Of a stretch of 64,000 nt of DNA, positions 36,245-45,651 are shown one piece after another; position 1 is the first letter of the stretch; each line of letters opens with the position of its first letter. The notes beneath the pieces are model-generated. The model was not told where the DNA came from, made no database searches, and saw only the letters and a list, made by a program, of their open reading frames with translations. The stretch is from Hymenobacter swuensis DY53 (GTDB lineage: Bacteria > Bacteroidota > Bacteroidia > Cytophagales > Hymenobacteraceae). The stretch covers positions 2,852,001 through 2,916,000 of the forward strand of contig NZ_CP007145.1 of NCBI RefSeq assembly GCF_000576555.1. Reading direction: 5' to 3'. The translations under genes were made by a program, and so were the position numbers.

Positions 36245-37015
36245 TCAACTCACGTAGCCGAGCACTTTGTACACCAGGTAGCCGGCTATTTCGTGCAGCA
36301 GAATACTCCACAGGGTCAGGGGCTGGTCGCCGGGAAGTACCCAATACGCGAGGCTTGGTTTTCGGTCGGAGGAGTAGTAGCCGGCCGGAAAAGGAGTCGG
36401 GCGCAACCCTACCTTCGCGAAGCAGCCAATGGCCCGGCGCTGGTGAAAAGCGGAGGTTATCAGTACCGTTGACTTAATTTCCGGATGTCGGGCCAGCAAC
36501 TCTTTGGTAAACAGCGCATTTTCGCGGGTATTGCGGCTGCGGGTTTCCACCAGAATATCATGGGCGGGCACACCGGCCAGGCGCAGCAGTACGCGCAGCT
36601 CCTCGGCCTCGGTTTGACCTTCTGTACCATTCAGCGCCCCAGAGCCGCCGGTAATAATGATACGGCGGATGCGGCCGGCCCGGTAGAGCCAGAGCGTGTG
36701 CAAAAGCCGGTCGGCTCCTTGCTGCACGTACACCCGGTCGTGCGGTGATTTGCGGCCCTCGGTGATACCCGTGAGCAGAATTCCCGCATCGTGGTAGCCC
36801 AGCTGCCGCAGCGTGATGGGCGGCTTCTCCCAGGCCAGCATAGCCTCGTTGATCAGGGCCGGATTGGTAAACAGCAGCAGCCCGGCCGCCGCCGCCCATA
36901 GCACCCGCTTCCGCCACCGGGCATTCCGGATCAGCACTCCCGCCAGCAGCAGGCCCACCAGCCAGATAGCAGGCGACAACAGAAAATCCAGAACCTTAGA
37001 GAGGATAAAAAACAT
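36245..37015 (-). CDS. YdcF/SanA-like DUF218 membrane protein
   Basis: This 256-residue protein has two N-terminal membrane helices (about 5-25 and 34-52) and a DUF218 domain. Signatures are AGILLTGITEG, HTLWLYRAGRIRRIIITGGSG, AEELRVLLRLAGVPAHDILVE, RSRNTRENA and VLITSAFHQRRAI. ElyC/SanA relatives act in envelope polysaccharide or lipid-carrier use. The thioredoxin-like gene starts 69 bases upstream on the same strand. Confidence 0.9.
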   Translation of the reverse strand: MFFILSKVLDFLLSPAIWLVGLLLAGVLIRNARWRKRVLWAAAAGLLLFTNPALINEAMLAWEKPPITLRQLGYHDAGILLTGITEGRKSPHDRVYVQQGADRLLHTLWLYRAGRIRRIIITGGSGALNGTEGQTEAEELRVLLRLAGVPAHDILVETRSRNTRENALFTKELLARHPEIKSTVLITSAFHQRRAIGCFAKVGLRPTPFPAGYYSSDRKPSLAYWVLPGDQPLTLWSILLHEIAGYLVYKVLGYVS

Positions 37016-37083
37016 GGCCGCGAAGCTACGGCAGGAAATCCTGCCGTCACTTCACGGCCACCAAGGGGCACTTGAGCGGCTTT

Positions 37084-37431
37084 CTAAACTGGTACGGCAG
37101 CTGTATCGGTGCAGCCTTGGAGCTGACGCAGCATCTGGAGGACCTCCTCTTCCGTGCGCAACGTATCGCACTCTACCAACTGCCCCCGGCAGTACGACAC
37201 AAAAAACGGGGCTACTTTGGTGTCCATCATTTTGCGGGCTACCGGGTTTTCACTGGCATCTAGCCGCAGAAAGGCAGTGGTCTGGTACGTGGTATCCAGC
37301 GCAAACCTCTCGAAGGGCGGGGCCAGCAGCTCACAGATCGGGCAGTTAGAGGAAGTAAATTTGGCCAGCACCCGGGGATAATCGTGGATGAGAGTACGCA
37401 GGCCTTCGTCGTTGGTGTCAATAATTTTCAT
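37084..37431 (-). CDS. thioredoxin-fold protein with CPIC site
   Basis: A 115-residue cytoplasmic protein beginning MKIIDTNDEGLRTLIHDYPR. The redox site is Cys30-Pro-Ile-Cys33 in FTSSNCPICELLAPP; the cis-Pro is in VAPFFVSYCRG. The CPIC dipeptide differs from the CGPC of housekeeping thioredoxin, so redox potential and partner may differ. It is followed by the YdcF gene. Two hairpins lie just before its start, at least one a terminator for the DUF885 gene. Confidence 0.88.
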   Translation of the reverse strand: MKIIDTNDEGLRTLIHDYPRVLAKFTSSNCPICELLAPPFERFALDTTYQTTAFLRLDASENPVARKMMDTKVAPFFVSYCRGQLVECDTLRTEEEVLQMLRQLQGCTDTAAVPV

Positions 37432-37489
37432 GCGGCAGGCAGTAAAAGCAGAAAGAAACGGCCAAGGAGCCGTTGTGCTTCCGCAGACA

Positions 37490-37527
37490 AAAAATGCGCC
37501 CCGGAAAATTCCTCCCGGCGCGCATTT
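37490..37527 (-). terminator. terminator after DUF885 gene
   Basis: On the minus strand the stem AAATGCGC...GCGCATTT encloses CCGGG/CCCGG, followed by TTTTTTGTC. A second small stem (AACGGC / GCCGTT, 37457-37474) follows close to the thioredoxin start. Confidence 0.75.
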
Positions 37528-37557
37528 CCTGCTTGTTGAAACGTGAAAGCAGAACAG

Positions 37558-39330
37558 TTAGTTTTTTTCCAGCATCATCTGGCGGATGTACTTCACCGGG
37601 GCGCTGCCGTAGCCTAGGAACTGCTCGTGGAAAGTTTTGAGGTCGAATTTGGCACCCTGCTGCCGTTTCAGCTCCTCGCGCAGGTCGTAGATTTCGGTGG
37701 AGCCGGTGAAGTAACTGCTCAGCTGCACCTGGCTCAGGGTGGCGCGCAGCCACTTGTTGCGGGCTTCGGCCTCTTCCTGAAAACCGTCGCGGCGGAGCAT
37801 GGCCACGGTTTCGGCTTCCGTGATAGTGCCGGCCTGCACCTCGTGGTCGAGGATGGCATTAAGGGTCACGCGCATGTTCCACTTGTCCCACATCAGCCAG
37901 ATTTCGTCGGTGTTGCCGCCGTAGCCGCTTTCCAGCATCATCCGCTCGGTGTACACGGCCCAGCCCTCAATCATGGCCCCGTTCCCGAAGATGGCCTTGA
38001 TGAGCGAAGGGCTGAGGTTGGCGTACACAAGCTGCGTATAGTGGCCCGGAATGGCCTCGTGGATGTTCAGAATCTGCAGCGTGTAGGTGTTGTACTCGCG
38101 CAAGTAGCTCTCGGCGCGGGCGGCGGTCTGGCCCGTGAGCGGCTCCACGTTGTAGTAGGTATTGGCCGCCTTGTCGTACGGCCCGGGAGCCGAGATGCTG
38201 GCCCCGGCCCCGCTGCCGCGCATGTACAGCGGCGTTTCGCGCACGACTAGCGGCTTACTGGGGTCCTGGGTGAGCAGCTTGTGGTCATCTACCCACTTTA
38301 CCAGCGTGGGCATCTGGTCCTTCACCGCCTGCACAAAGCCCGCGGGCGTGGCATGCTGCTGCGAGAGGCGGCCGATAACCTGCTGCACCACCACCAGCGA
38401 GTCGGCGGGGCGGGGCTGGCCTGAGAAATACTTTGGGTAGAGACGCGCCGCCCGCTTTTTCATGTCGCGCAGCAGCTCCTGCTTATGGGCCAGGGCCTTG
38501 CGGTACACCTCATCGGCGGAATACGTGGACTGGATATCGAGGGCAAACTTGCGGTCAAACAGCGGCTTGCCGATGCGGAACGAGCGGAACTGCCCGGCCG
38601 GCAATACTTCCTGCTGCAGAAAGCGCACGTAGCCTTCCATACTGAGGCGAGTGGTAGCCACCCGGGCCAGCAGATCTTGCTTTTCCTGCGCCGTGAGGCC
38701 GGATTTAGCCACCGAATCCTGTAGCGCCTTCCCGAACACCTCCAGCCCGCCCTGGTTCTGGCGGATGGCCAGATCAGTATGCTCACGGGTGGGCTGCTTG
38801 ATGTTGGTTTTGGCCGCCTCGTAGTAATCCACCACCCGGATAAGCTTGCCGCTGATGGCCCGCAGCCGCCGGTCGAGAGGCCAGTAGCGGCCGTTCAGGA
38901 TTTCGGCCACCGAGCCCCCGATGTTGTAGTTGGCCGGATTCCACTGCCAGTCGCGCAGCGTATCGGCGTAAAAGCGCGCCGACTGCAGGTAGTTCTGCAT
39001 CAGCCGGAAATCGGTCTGGTTGTTCACCGACAGGTTTTCGAGCGGATACGTTTCCATTTCCTTACGCCGCCGGGCCAAAGCCGCTGCTTCCATCTGCCGG
39101 CGGCCGGCGGTGGGCACTACCAGCAGGGAATCGTAGCGGTGGTAGCCGGCCCCGCTGGCCCACTCGGGGTTGTAGTACCATAACGAGTCAATGAAGCGGC
39201 TCTTGTAACGGTCGAAGTCGGCATCGGCCGTGGCAGGCGTGCCGGAAGTGGGCTGGCTGCCGGAGTTGCAGGCGGCCAGCGCCAGCAGGCCGGCCAGGGG
39301 CAGGAAACGAAAAATGTAGCGGTGGGGCAT
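37558..39330 (-). CDS. DUF885 zinc-peptidase-like lipoprotein
   Basis: From ATG 39330 the protein has 590 residues with lipobox LAAC (near residue 20). The motif HEAIPGHYTQL has His424, Glu425 and His430, the HExxPGH zinc site of the DUF885 family. The mature part is helical, as in that family. It is probably an envelope metallopeptidase or dipeptidase-like enzyme. The frame reaches 39546 but the extra 72 residues are not lipoprotein-like and overlap the divergent promoter region. Confidence 0.9.
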   Translation of the reverse strand: MPHRYIFRFLPLAGLLALAACNSGSQPTSGTPATADADFDRYKSRFIDSLWYYNPEWASGAGYHRYDSLLVVPTAGRRQMEAAALARRRKEMETYPLENLSVNNQTDFRLMQNYLQSARFYADTLRDWQWNPANYNIGGSVAEILNGRYWPLDRRLRAISGKLIRVVDYYEAAKTNIKQPTREHTDLAIRQNQGGLEVFGKALQDSVAKSGLTAQEKQDLLARVATTRLSMEGYVRFLQQEVLPAGQFRSFRIGKPLFDRKFALDIQSTYSADEVYRKALAHKQELLRDMKKRAARLYPKYFSGQPRPADSLVVVQQVIGRLSQQHATPAGFVQAVKDQMPTLVKWVDDHKLLTQDPSKPLVVRETPLYMRGSGAGASISAPGPYDKAANTYYNVEPLTGQTAARAESYLREYNTYTLQILNIHEAIPGHYTQLVYANLSPSLIKAIFGNGAMIEGWAVYTERMMLESGYGGNTDEIWLMWDKWNMRVTLNAILDHEVQAGTITEAETVAMLRRDGFQEEAEARNKWLRATLSQVQLSSYFTGSTEIYDLREELKRQQGAKFDLKTFHEQFLGYGSAPVKYIRQMMLEKN

Positions 39331-39565
39331 GTATGAACGAGTTTGGAACGCAAGGTAGTGTCGAATGGACGCAGGTTGGCGGCCGGCGTTGCGGCATCTA
39401 TAATAAAGCAAACGGCTACCTTGGCTCCCTGCCAACTTTTCCGGCCTGTCTGCTACCCCGCTGCCACGGCAAAGCAGGAGCCAGCTACCCGATGCCACCG
39501 CCACGCGTTGGGTTCCGGCGCGGGCGCTTCGGCCAGCTTTCCCCACCTGTTATTTTCCTTTCCCG

Positions 39566-40750
39566 ATGTCTACTACTGCTACCCTTAGTCGCCGCCGTTT
39601 CCTGCACACGCTTGCCGTAGGGGCGGCGGGTACCCTGCTGCTGCCGGCCTGCGTGCGTGTCGGGGCGTCGGACACGGGCTCCTGGCTGGTGTATATCGGC
39701 ACCTACGGCCCCGCCGAGCAGGACAACATCTGGCTGTACCGGCTGGACGCGGCCACCGGGGCCCTCACGCGGGTGGCCGGGGCCCGGGGCGGGGCGGCCC
39801 CCTCCTACCTGACCCTGGACGCCCGCCACCGCTTTCTGTACGCCGTAAACGAGGTGGATAACTACCAGGGCACGCCCAACGGCGGGGTCAGCGCCTTTGC
39901 CATCAGCCAGCAGAGCGGGGGCCTGACCCTGCTGAATCAGCAGGCATCAGCGGGTACTATTCCGTGCTTTATCAGCCTCGATCCGCAGGGCCGGTACGCG
40001 CTGGTGGCCAACTACGGCAGCGGCACGGTGGCGGCCCTGCCCCTGAACCCCGATGGTACCCTGCAGCCCGCTTCCTCCCAGGACCAGCACACCGGGCGGG
40101 GGCCGCACAAAAACCAGAGCAACGCCCGCGCCCACTGTATGGTAGCCGGCCCCGGGGGCCAGCACTTTTTCGCCGTGGACCTGGGCACCGATACCGTGTA
40201 CGCCTACACGCTGGCGCAGGGCCGCCTGCAGCGCACGTCCACGCCCGCCTTCCAGGCCAAACCCGGCGCGGGGCCGCGCATTCTTACCTTCCACCCCAGT
40301 CGGCCCTTGGCCTTCCTCATCAACGAGCTGGATTCCACGATTACCTCCCTGGCCTACGATGCGCGCCAGGGTACGCTGCGCGAAATCCAGACGGTGCCCT
40401 GTCTGCCCGCCGACTTTACCGGCTGGAACGCCTGCGCCGATGTGCACGTGTCGCCGAACGGGCGGTTTGTGGTGGGCTCCAACCGGGGCCACAACAGCCT
40501 GGTGGTGTTTGCGCTGGATGAGAAAACCGGCCGCCTCACGCTGGTGGAGCACGTGGCCCTGCCCGGCAAAACGCCCCGCAGCTTCACCTTCGACCCCAGC
40601 GGCCGGGTAGTGCTGGTAGCCCACCAGCAATCTGATACTGTGGTAACGTACTTTGCTGATGCCCGCACCGGCCGCCTCACGCCCACCGGCACCAGCGTGG
40701 CGCTGCCGGCCCCCGTGTGCCTGCAGGTGTACCCCGATTTCCTCCGCTAA
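39566..40750 (+). CDS. Tat-exported lactonase-family beta-propeller protein
   Basis: The 394-residue protein has a twin-arginine signal (SRRRFLHTL, residues 8-16) ending with LLPAC, so it may be a Tat-exported lipoprotein. A seven-bladed lactonase propeller of the 6-phosphogluconolactonase family follows: WLVYIGTYGP, APSYLTLDARHRFLYAVNE, GPRILTFHPSRPLAFLINEL and PRSFTFDPSGRVVLVAHQQS. The family includes phosphogluconolactonase, but an exported member may act on other lactones or only bind. It faces the DUF885 gene across 235 bases. Confidence 0.9.
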   Translation: MSTTATLSRRRFLHTLAVGAAGTLLLPACVRVGASDTGSWLVYIGTYGPAEQDNIWLYRLDAATGALTRVAGARGGAAPSYLTLDARHRFLYAVNEVDNYQGTPNGGVSAFAISQQSGGLTLLNQQASAGTIPCFISLDPQGRYALVANYGSGTVAALPLNPDGTLQPASSQDQHTGRGPHKNQSNARAHCMVAGPGGQHFFAVDLGTDTVYAYTLAQGRLQRTSTPAFQAKPGAGPRILTFHPSRPLAFLINELDSTITSLAYDARQGTLREIQTVPCLPADFTGWNACADVHVSPNGRFVVGSNRGHNSLVVFALDEKTGRLTLVEHVALPGKTPRSFTFDPSGRVVLVAHQQSDTVVTYFADARTGRLTPTGTSVALPAPVCLQVYPDFLR

Positions 40751-40862
40751 CCCCGGCAACGGCGGCCGTAATAAAACCGCCTCGAACGGGCATTTTCCGG
40801 ACACGTTTTTGCCGGCTTCGGCGTTTGCCCGACAGCGGGCAGGTAGCCGGCTTCTTCTGTGT

Positions 40863-41405
40863 ATGCGCTTCTCTTTCTGTACTAATTTGCGGCTGGCCCG
40901 GACGGGTGTGGTCGTGCTGCTGCTGAGCCTGACGTTCACGCTCCAAGCCCAGCAACCGGCCTCGGTGCGCCGCCTCGACGAAAGTAACGGCTTCCGGGGC
41001 CTGCGCTTCGGCTCCCCGCTCACGGAAAGTCTGCACTTAAAGCTGCTGCAGGACAAGGGCGACGAGAAGATTTACGAGCGGGAAGGCGAGGACCTGCGCG
41101 TGGGCCGGTTTTCGGCCGCGCGCATCCACTACAAGTTCTTCAAAGACCAGTTCGCTACCGTTACCATCATCGTGAAGGGTGCGGAGCACGCCGGACAAGT
41201 GCTGCCCATGTTCGAGGGCCTGTACGGCCCCGGCCGCCCCGATGGGTTCAGCCATAAATGGCAGGGCAGCCTGGTGGCCCTCTCCTGTGCCTCCCTGCCC
41301 AACGACCAGGTGATTCTGGCCATGAGCAGCCTGCCGCTGGCCGCCCAGATGCAGCAGGCCCGGGCCGTTACCAACACCACCAAGCTCAAAGTCAAACGCA
41401 AGTAA
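40863..41405 (+). CDS. small exported protein, unknown
   Basis: From ATG 40863 the protein has 180 residues with a signal peptide (LARTGVVVLLLSLTFTLQAQ). The mature part starts GFRGLRFGSPLTESLHLKLL and continues FKDQFATVTIIVKGAEHAGQ, VLPMFEGLYGPGRP and VALSCASLPNDQVILAMSSL, an alpha/beta pattern that recurs in secreted proteins of Bacteroidota. No family name was recognised. It follows the lactonase by 112 bases on the same strand. Confidence 0.75.
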   Translation: MRFSFCTNLRLARTGVVVLLLSLTFTLQAQQPASVRRLDESNGFRGLRFGSPLTESLHLKLLQDKGDEKIYEREGEDLRVGRFSAARIHYKFFKDQFATVTIIVKGAEHAGQVLPMFEGLYGPGRPDGFSHKWQGSLVALSCASLPNDQVILAMSSLPLAAQMQQARAVTNTTKLKVKRK

Positions 41406-41557
41406 GCCCCCGAGGCAACTGGCCGTAGCGCCGTTCGGATGATGGTTGTTCTGAAGCGCAGGCGGCAAAGTGTGCGCTACCGTCGGCCGCGGGTATCAAT
41501 TGGCTGCGGAAAGCCACTGCTTCGCGCTACATTCGCTGGACAAACTGCTTTCCTGCC

Positions 41558-43012
41558 ATGCGCTGCTTCTCCCCGCTCCTGCTTTCCGGTATCCTGTTCA
41601 GTCTGTCTTCGGCCGGGTGCTCCTCTACCCCACCCGAAACCAGCCGCCCCCCGCTGGCCGACGCCCCGCCGGCTATTCCGGTGGAGTCGGCGGCGGTGGC
41701 GCAGGGGCCGGGCCGCTTCCCGGAAACATTTGAGCAGGGCGGTAAGGGCTCCTACGCTGAGGGCGACGAGCAGCTGGGTTCCGGCTCCTGGCACTTCACC
41801 GATGCGCTCATCGGCTCCTCCGACCAGGACCACAAGCGTGGGGAGCACGCCGCCCGCCTGCGGGGCCGGGGCCAGCTGCGCATGAATTTCGACGCGCCCA
41901 CCGGCGTGCGCACCATCCGTATCAGCGCGGCCGCCTACGGGCAGGACGCGGCCAGCACCTGGGAGCTGTGGGGCAGCGTGGATGGCGGCCGTACGTTCCG
42001 CCGCATTGGGGCACCGATGCAAGCCCAGGGCACGCGCCTGCTCACCACCACCTTCCAGGGCATCACCCCCGGCCCGCTGCGGCTGGAAATCCGCAAAACC
42101 GATGGCGGCTCCGGCCGGCTGAATATTGATGATGTGGTACTGGAAATGGCCGGCGGTATGGCCGTGGCCGGTGGCCCCATTGCCCCAGTCATCCAGCCCC
42201 CAAGCCCCCAAGCCCCCAAGTCTCCCAACTCCCAGGCCCCGTCCGCTTCCACCGATAACGACAATATGGGCCTGGGCAACCCCAGCGGCGCCACGGCCAG
42301 CCTGAGCAGCCCCACCAACTACCTGCTGGTGAAGCCCCAGTTCACCATCGGCTACAACGCCCAGCGCGGCACGCCCACCTGGGTGAGTTGGCACCTCACG
42401 CGCACCGATATCGGCTCGGCCCCGCGCCAGGACGACTTCCGGCCCGACCCGGCTTTGCCCCGGGAGTTTTACCAGGTGACGCGTAACTCCTACTCGGGCT
42501 CGGGCTTCGACAAGGGCCACAACTGCCCCTCGGCCGACCGTACCCGGGAGCTGGATGACAACTCGGCTACTTTCCTGATGACCAACATGCTCCCGCAGGC
42601 CGGCAATAACAACCAGCGCACCTGGAGCAGCCTGGAGGAGTGGACCCGCGCCCAGGTGCAGCGCGGCCAGGAGGTGTACGTCATCATGGGCAGCTACGGC
42701 AAAGGCGGCACCGGCACTAACGGCTTCAAAACTACCATCGATAACGGCCACGTAACGGTGCCGGCCCGCGTGTGGAAGGTGCTCGTGCTACTGCCCGAGG
42801 GCAGCAACGACGTGCAGCGCATTGCCGCCGGCCAGGCCCGCCTGCTGGCCGTGGATACGCCCAACGACCAGACCGTGAGCCCCGACTGGAGCCAGTACCG
42901 CGTCAGCATCGACGCCATTGAAGCGGCCACCGGCCTGGACCTGCTCAGCAAAATCCCGCTGGCCGCCCAGGACCGGCTGGAAGCCCAAGTAGACACCGCC
43001 CCCACCCGGTAA
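41558..43012 (+). CDS. NucA-type DNA/RNA non-specific endonuclease lipoprotein
   Basis: A 484-residue protein with lipobox SSAGC (Cys21). Residues about 54-200 form a jelly-roll-like domain (FPETFEQGGKGSYAEGDEQL, RIGAPMQAQGTR, LNIDDVVLEM), then a Pro/Ser linker (about 205-240), then the nuclease. The bba-metal site is FDKGHNCPSADR with general base His321; TNMLPQAGNNNQ supplies the Mg-binding Asn. The usual DRGH reads DKGH here. It should cut DNA and RNA at the cell surface or outside, for nutrients or defence. A HIT protein with a NuiA-like inhibitor domain is encoded 4.3 kb away. Confidence 0.92.
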   Translation: MRCFSPLLLSGILFSLSSAGCSSTPPETSRPPLADAPPAIPVESAAVAQGPGRFPETFEQGGKGSYAEGDEQLGSGSWHFTDALIGSSDQDHKRGEHAARLRGRGQLRMNFDAPTGVRTIRISAAAYGQDAASTWELWGSVDGGRTFRRIGAPMQAQGTRLLTTTFQGITPGPLRLEIRKTDGGSGRLNIDDVVLEMAGGMAVAGGPIAPVIQPPSPQAPKSPNSQAPSASTDNDNMGLGNPSGATASLSSPTNYLLVKPQFTIGYNAQRGTPTWVSWHLTRTDIGSAPRQDDFRPDPALPREFYQVTRNSYSGSGFDKGHNCPSADRTRELDDNSATFLMTNMLPQAGNNNQRTWSSLEEWTRAQVQRGQEVYVIMGSYGKGGTGTNGFKTTIDNGHVTVPARVWKVLVLLPEGSNDVQRIAAGQARLLAVDTPNDQTVSPDWSQYRVSIDAIEAATGLDLLSKIPLAAQDRLEAQVDTAPTR

Positions 43013-43122
43013 CTTCCGGTGGCAGCGCCTGCGCCGGCTGTGGTTCCGCTAGTCCGGGGCCATGTGGCGCGGTAGATAGACGTTCCGACATAGGTTGATG
43101 AACTATTCCGTTGGCGGGCGCG

Positions 43123-43130
43123 TACCTTTG
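43123..43130 (+). promoter_or_regulatory. -7 promoter box for the MFS gene
   Basis: TACCTTTG, an exact TAnnTTTG match. No -33 TTTG is found at 19-21 bases. A start site near 43137 would give a leader of about 100 bases that includes the hairpin at 43177-43219. Confidence 0.5.
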
Positions 43131-43176
43131 CCTTGATGCGCCCCACCGCACCGTCGTTTTTTCCTTGAGACATCCC

Positions 43177-43219
43177 CGCCCATTCTGCCCCTCCCTGGGG
43201 GTGGAATGGGCGTTTTTTT
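43177..43219 (+). terminator. intrinsic terminator / possible attenuator before MFS gene
   Basis: The stem CGCCCATTC / GAATGGGCG with an inner CCCC / GGGG arm is followed by TTTTTTT. It ends 21 bases before the MFS start codon and 207 bases after the nuclease stop, so it could end the nuclease mRNA or attenuate the MFS gene. Confidence 0.8.
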
Positions 43220-43240
43220 GGGCTTTCGGCCACTTACTGC

Positions 43241-44404
43241 ATGCTTACTCAATCCGTTTCCTCGTCGGCGCTGCGTCCCCGGCATACCTACCGGCTAGCG
43301 GTGGGCAGCACCTTCCTGCTGCAGGGCCTGTGCTTTTCTACCTGGGCCGCCCGCATTTCCACGGTGCAGCAGCAACTGGGCCTCACCGATACGGAGCTGG
43401 GCGGGGTACTGCTGGCCGTGCCCATTGGCTCGGTTACCTCGCTACCGCTCACGGGCTGGCTGGTGGCCCGGTTCGGCAGCCGACGCCTGTCGGTACTGGG
43501 GGTGCTGCTCTACGCGCTGGGGCTGCCGCTGCTGGGGCTGGCGGCCACGGTGCCGCAGCTGCTGGCGGCGCTGGTGCTGTTCGGGCTGGCCAGCAACATG
43601 GCCAACATCAGCATCAACACCCAGGCCGTGGGCGTGGAGGGGCTGTACGGCAAATCTATCATGGCCAAGTTTCACGGCATCTGGAGTCTGGCGGGGTTTG
43701 CCGGGGCGGCCATCGGCTCATTTATGCTGGCCCGCCACGTAGCGCCGCTGCCGCACTTCCTGCTGATGTCGGGGGTGGTGCTGCTGGGGCTGCTGGTGGC
43801 CCGGCCGTTCCTGCTGCCCCACGATGCCCCCCGCGAGGCCGACGCGCCCATCTTCGTGCTACCCGATAAGTCGCTGCTGCTGCTGGGGGTGCTGGCGTTT
43901 TGCTCCCTGCTCTGCGAAGGCACCATGTTCGACTGGAGCGGGGTGTACTTTCGCAAGGTGGTGGCGGCTCCCCCGGCGCAGGTGGGCCTAGGATTTGCCG
44001 CCTTCATGAGCACCATGGCGGCCGGCCGCTTCGTGGCCGACTGGTTCACGGACCGATTCGGCCGCAAAAAAACGCTCGTTATCAGTGGGCTGCTGGAAGC
44101 GGCCGGCCTGTTGCTGGCCGTGGCCTGGCCCGGGTTGCTGACGGCCACGCTTGGGTTTATGCTGGTGGGGCTGGGCGTTTCGTCGGTGGTGCCACTGGTA
44201 TACGGAGCCGCCGGCCGCTCCAAAACCATGCCGGCCGGCGTAGCCCTAGCGGCGGTTTCCACGGTAGGGTTTGCGGGGTTTCTGCTGGGGCCGCCGGTTA
44301 TCGGGCTGGTGGCCGGGGCTACCAGTCTGCGCGTTTCCTTCGCCCTCATTGCTCTCATGGGGCTGGCCGTGGCCCTGCTGGCCCAGCGCGTGGAGGAGGA
44401 GTAA
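43241..44404 (+). CDS. MFS transporter
   Basis: A 387-residue protein of twelve helices. The first half keeps TWAARISTVQQQLGLTDTEL and the A-like loop GWLVARFGSRRLSVLG between helices 2 and 3; the second half repeats it as ADWFTDRFGRKKTL. This is the small MFS group often annotated as sugar or drug:H+ transporters (the YbjJ-like type). Substrate is unknown. A terminator-like hairpin precedes the gene and a 34-bp inverted repeat follows it. Confidence 0.88.
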   Translation: MLTQSVSSSALRPRHTYRLAVGSTFLLQGLCFSTWAARISTVQQQLGLTDTELGGVLLAVPIGSVTSLPLTGWLVARFGSRRLSVLGVLLYALGLPLLGLAATVPQLLAALVLFGLASNMANISINTQAVGVEGLYGKSIMAKFHGIWSLAGFAGAAIGSFMLARHVAPLPHFLLMSGVVLLGLLVARPFLLPHDAPREADAPIFVLPDKSLLLLGVLAFCSLLCEGTMFDWSGVYFRKVVAAPPAQVGLGFAAFMSTMAAGRFVADWFTDRFGRKKTLVISGLLEAAGLLLAVAWPGLLTATLGFMLVGLGVSSVVPLVYGAAGRSKTMPAGVALAAVSTVGFAGFLLGPPVIGLVAGATSLRVSFALIALMGLAVALLAQRVEEE

Positions 44405-44426
44405 GTACGTGCGGGCAGAAGAAGGC

Positions 44427-44530
44427 AGAACGTCATTCCGAGCTTGCCGAGGAATCTCGCTCGTGAGTAATTAAATTACCAATACAACATCCGCACGCGA
44501 GATTCCTCGGCAAGCTCGGAATGACGTTCT
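44427..44530. repeat. palindromic element, perfect 34-bp arms
   Basis: Arms 44427-44460 and 44497-44530 are perfectly complementary over 34 bases, opening AGAACGTCATTCCGAGC. The loop is 36 AT-rich bases. It lies between the MFS stop and the AI-2E start, which is 31 bases on. Loop and arm sequences match the element at 52998-53149. Confidence 0.92.
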
Positions 44531-44560
44531 TTGAACCGATTTTCCTAGCTCCCCGCTGCC

Positions 44561-45631
44561 ATGCCCGTTTCCTCCGAGAATATTTACACCCCGCGCCAGC
44601 AGTATGTGCTGCTGATTCTGTGCCTGGTGGGGCTGGCCGTGCTGATTCTGGTGGGGCTGGGCAGCTACCTCACGGCGTTCCTGGGGGCGGGCATTCTGTA
44701 TGTGGTGTTCCGGCCGTGGTTTCAGGCCTTGGTGCACCGGCGGGGCTGGAACCGGCAGGCCGTGACGGGCGGTTTGCTCACGTTCTCCTTCGTGGTGATT
44801 ATCATGCCCTTCACGGCCCTTAGCCTCATGCTGGTCAGCCGCATCCGGGCTTACGCCCAGGACACCAGCCAGATTATGACCGTACTGCACAAAATCGAGC
44901 AGAAAACCGGCTACCAGTTCACCACCGAGCAGGGCGTGCGTGGGCTGGTGCAGCAGAGCGTGAGCTGGCTCAGCGGCCGGATTCCCTCCCTGGCCAGCGG
45001 CTTGCTGCACTTCACAGTGATTATCGGGCTGATGCTGTTCACTATGTACTTTATGTTCACCCAGGAAGAGAGTTTCCTGCGGGGGCTGCGCCGTTACCTG
45101 CCGTTCCGGGCCGGCACCCTGCGCGAGCTGGGCGACTCGCTGCGCAATACGGTGAATGCCAACGTGCTTGGGCAGGCCCTTATTGCCTTCGTACAGGCTT
45201 CACTTACAGGCCTCACCTTATGGATTTTCGGGGTACCCGATGCGGTTTTCTGGGGTACGGTGGCGTTTTTCACGGCGTTTATCCCGGTGCTGGGCACGCC
45301 GCTGGTATGAGGGCCGGCCGCCATCCTCAAGCTCACCCAGGGCCACACCGGCCAGGGCGTGGGCATCCTGCTGGTGGGCGCCATCGTCATCATGAACATC
45401 GACAACCTGCTACGCATTTTCCTCGCCCGGCGCATGGGCAATATTCACCCGCTTATCACGCTGGCGGGGGTGGTACTAGGCGTCGAAATCTTCGGAATTC
45501 TGGGGCTGGTGCTGGGGCCGTTGCTGCTCTCCTACTTCATCGTGCTCATCACCGTATTTGAGCGCGAAAACCGCATCCGCCGCCGCACCCGTCTGGGGCA
45601 CGCCTCAGAAACAGCTACCGGAGCTGAGTAG
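44561..45631 (+). pseudogene. AI-2E family transporter, broken by in-frame TGA
   Basis: Residues 1-249 read as an AI-2E (PerM/YhhT) protein: SSYLTA-like first helix, FTMYFMFTQEES, LGDSLRNTVNANVLGQALIAF and FIPVLGTPLV. A TGA at 45308-45310 then stops the frame. The same frame continues without a shift as GPAAILKLTQGHTGQGV, then NIDNLLRIFLARRMG and a normal C-terminus to 45631. The stop falls exactly at the Trp of the family LVWGPAA motif, so one base (TGG to TGA) explains it. The product would be cut after helix 6 and is probably inactive, unless TGA is read through or is a sequencing error. Confidence 0.88.
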
Positions 45632-45651
45632 CCAGTTGAGCCGGCCCAGGG

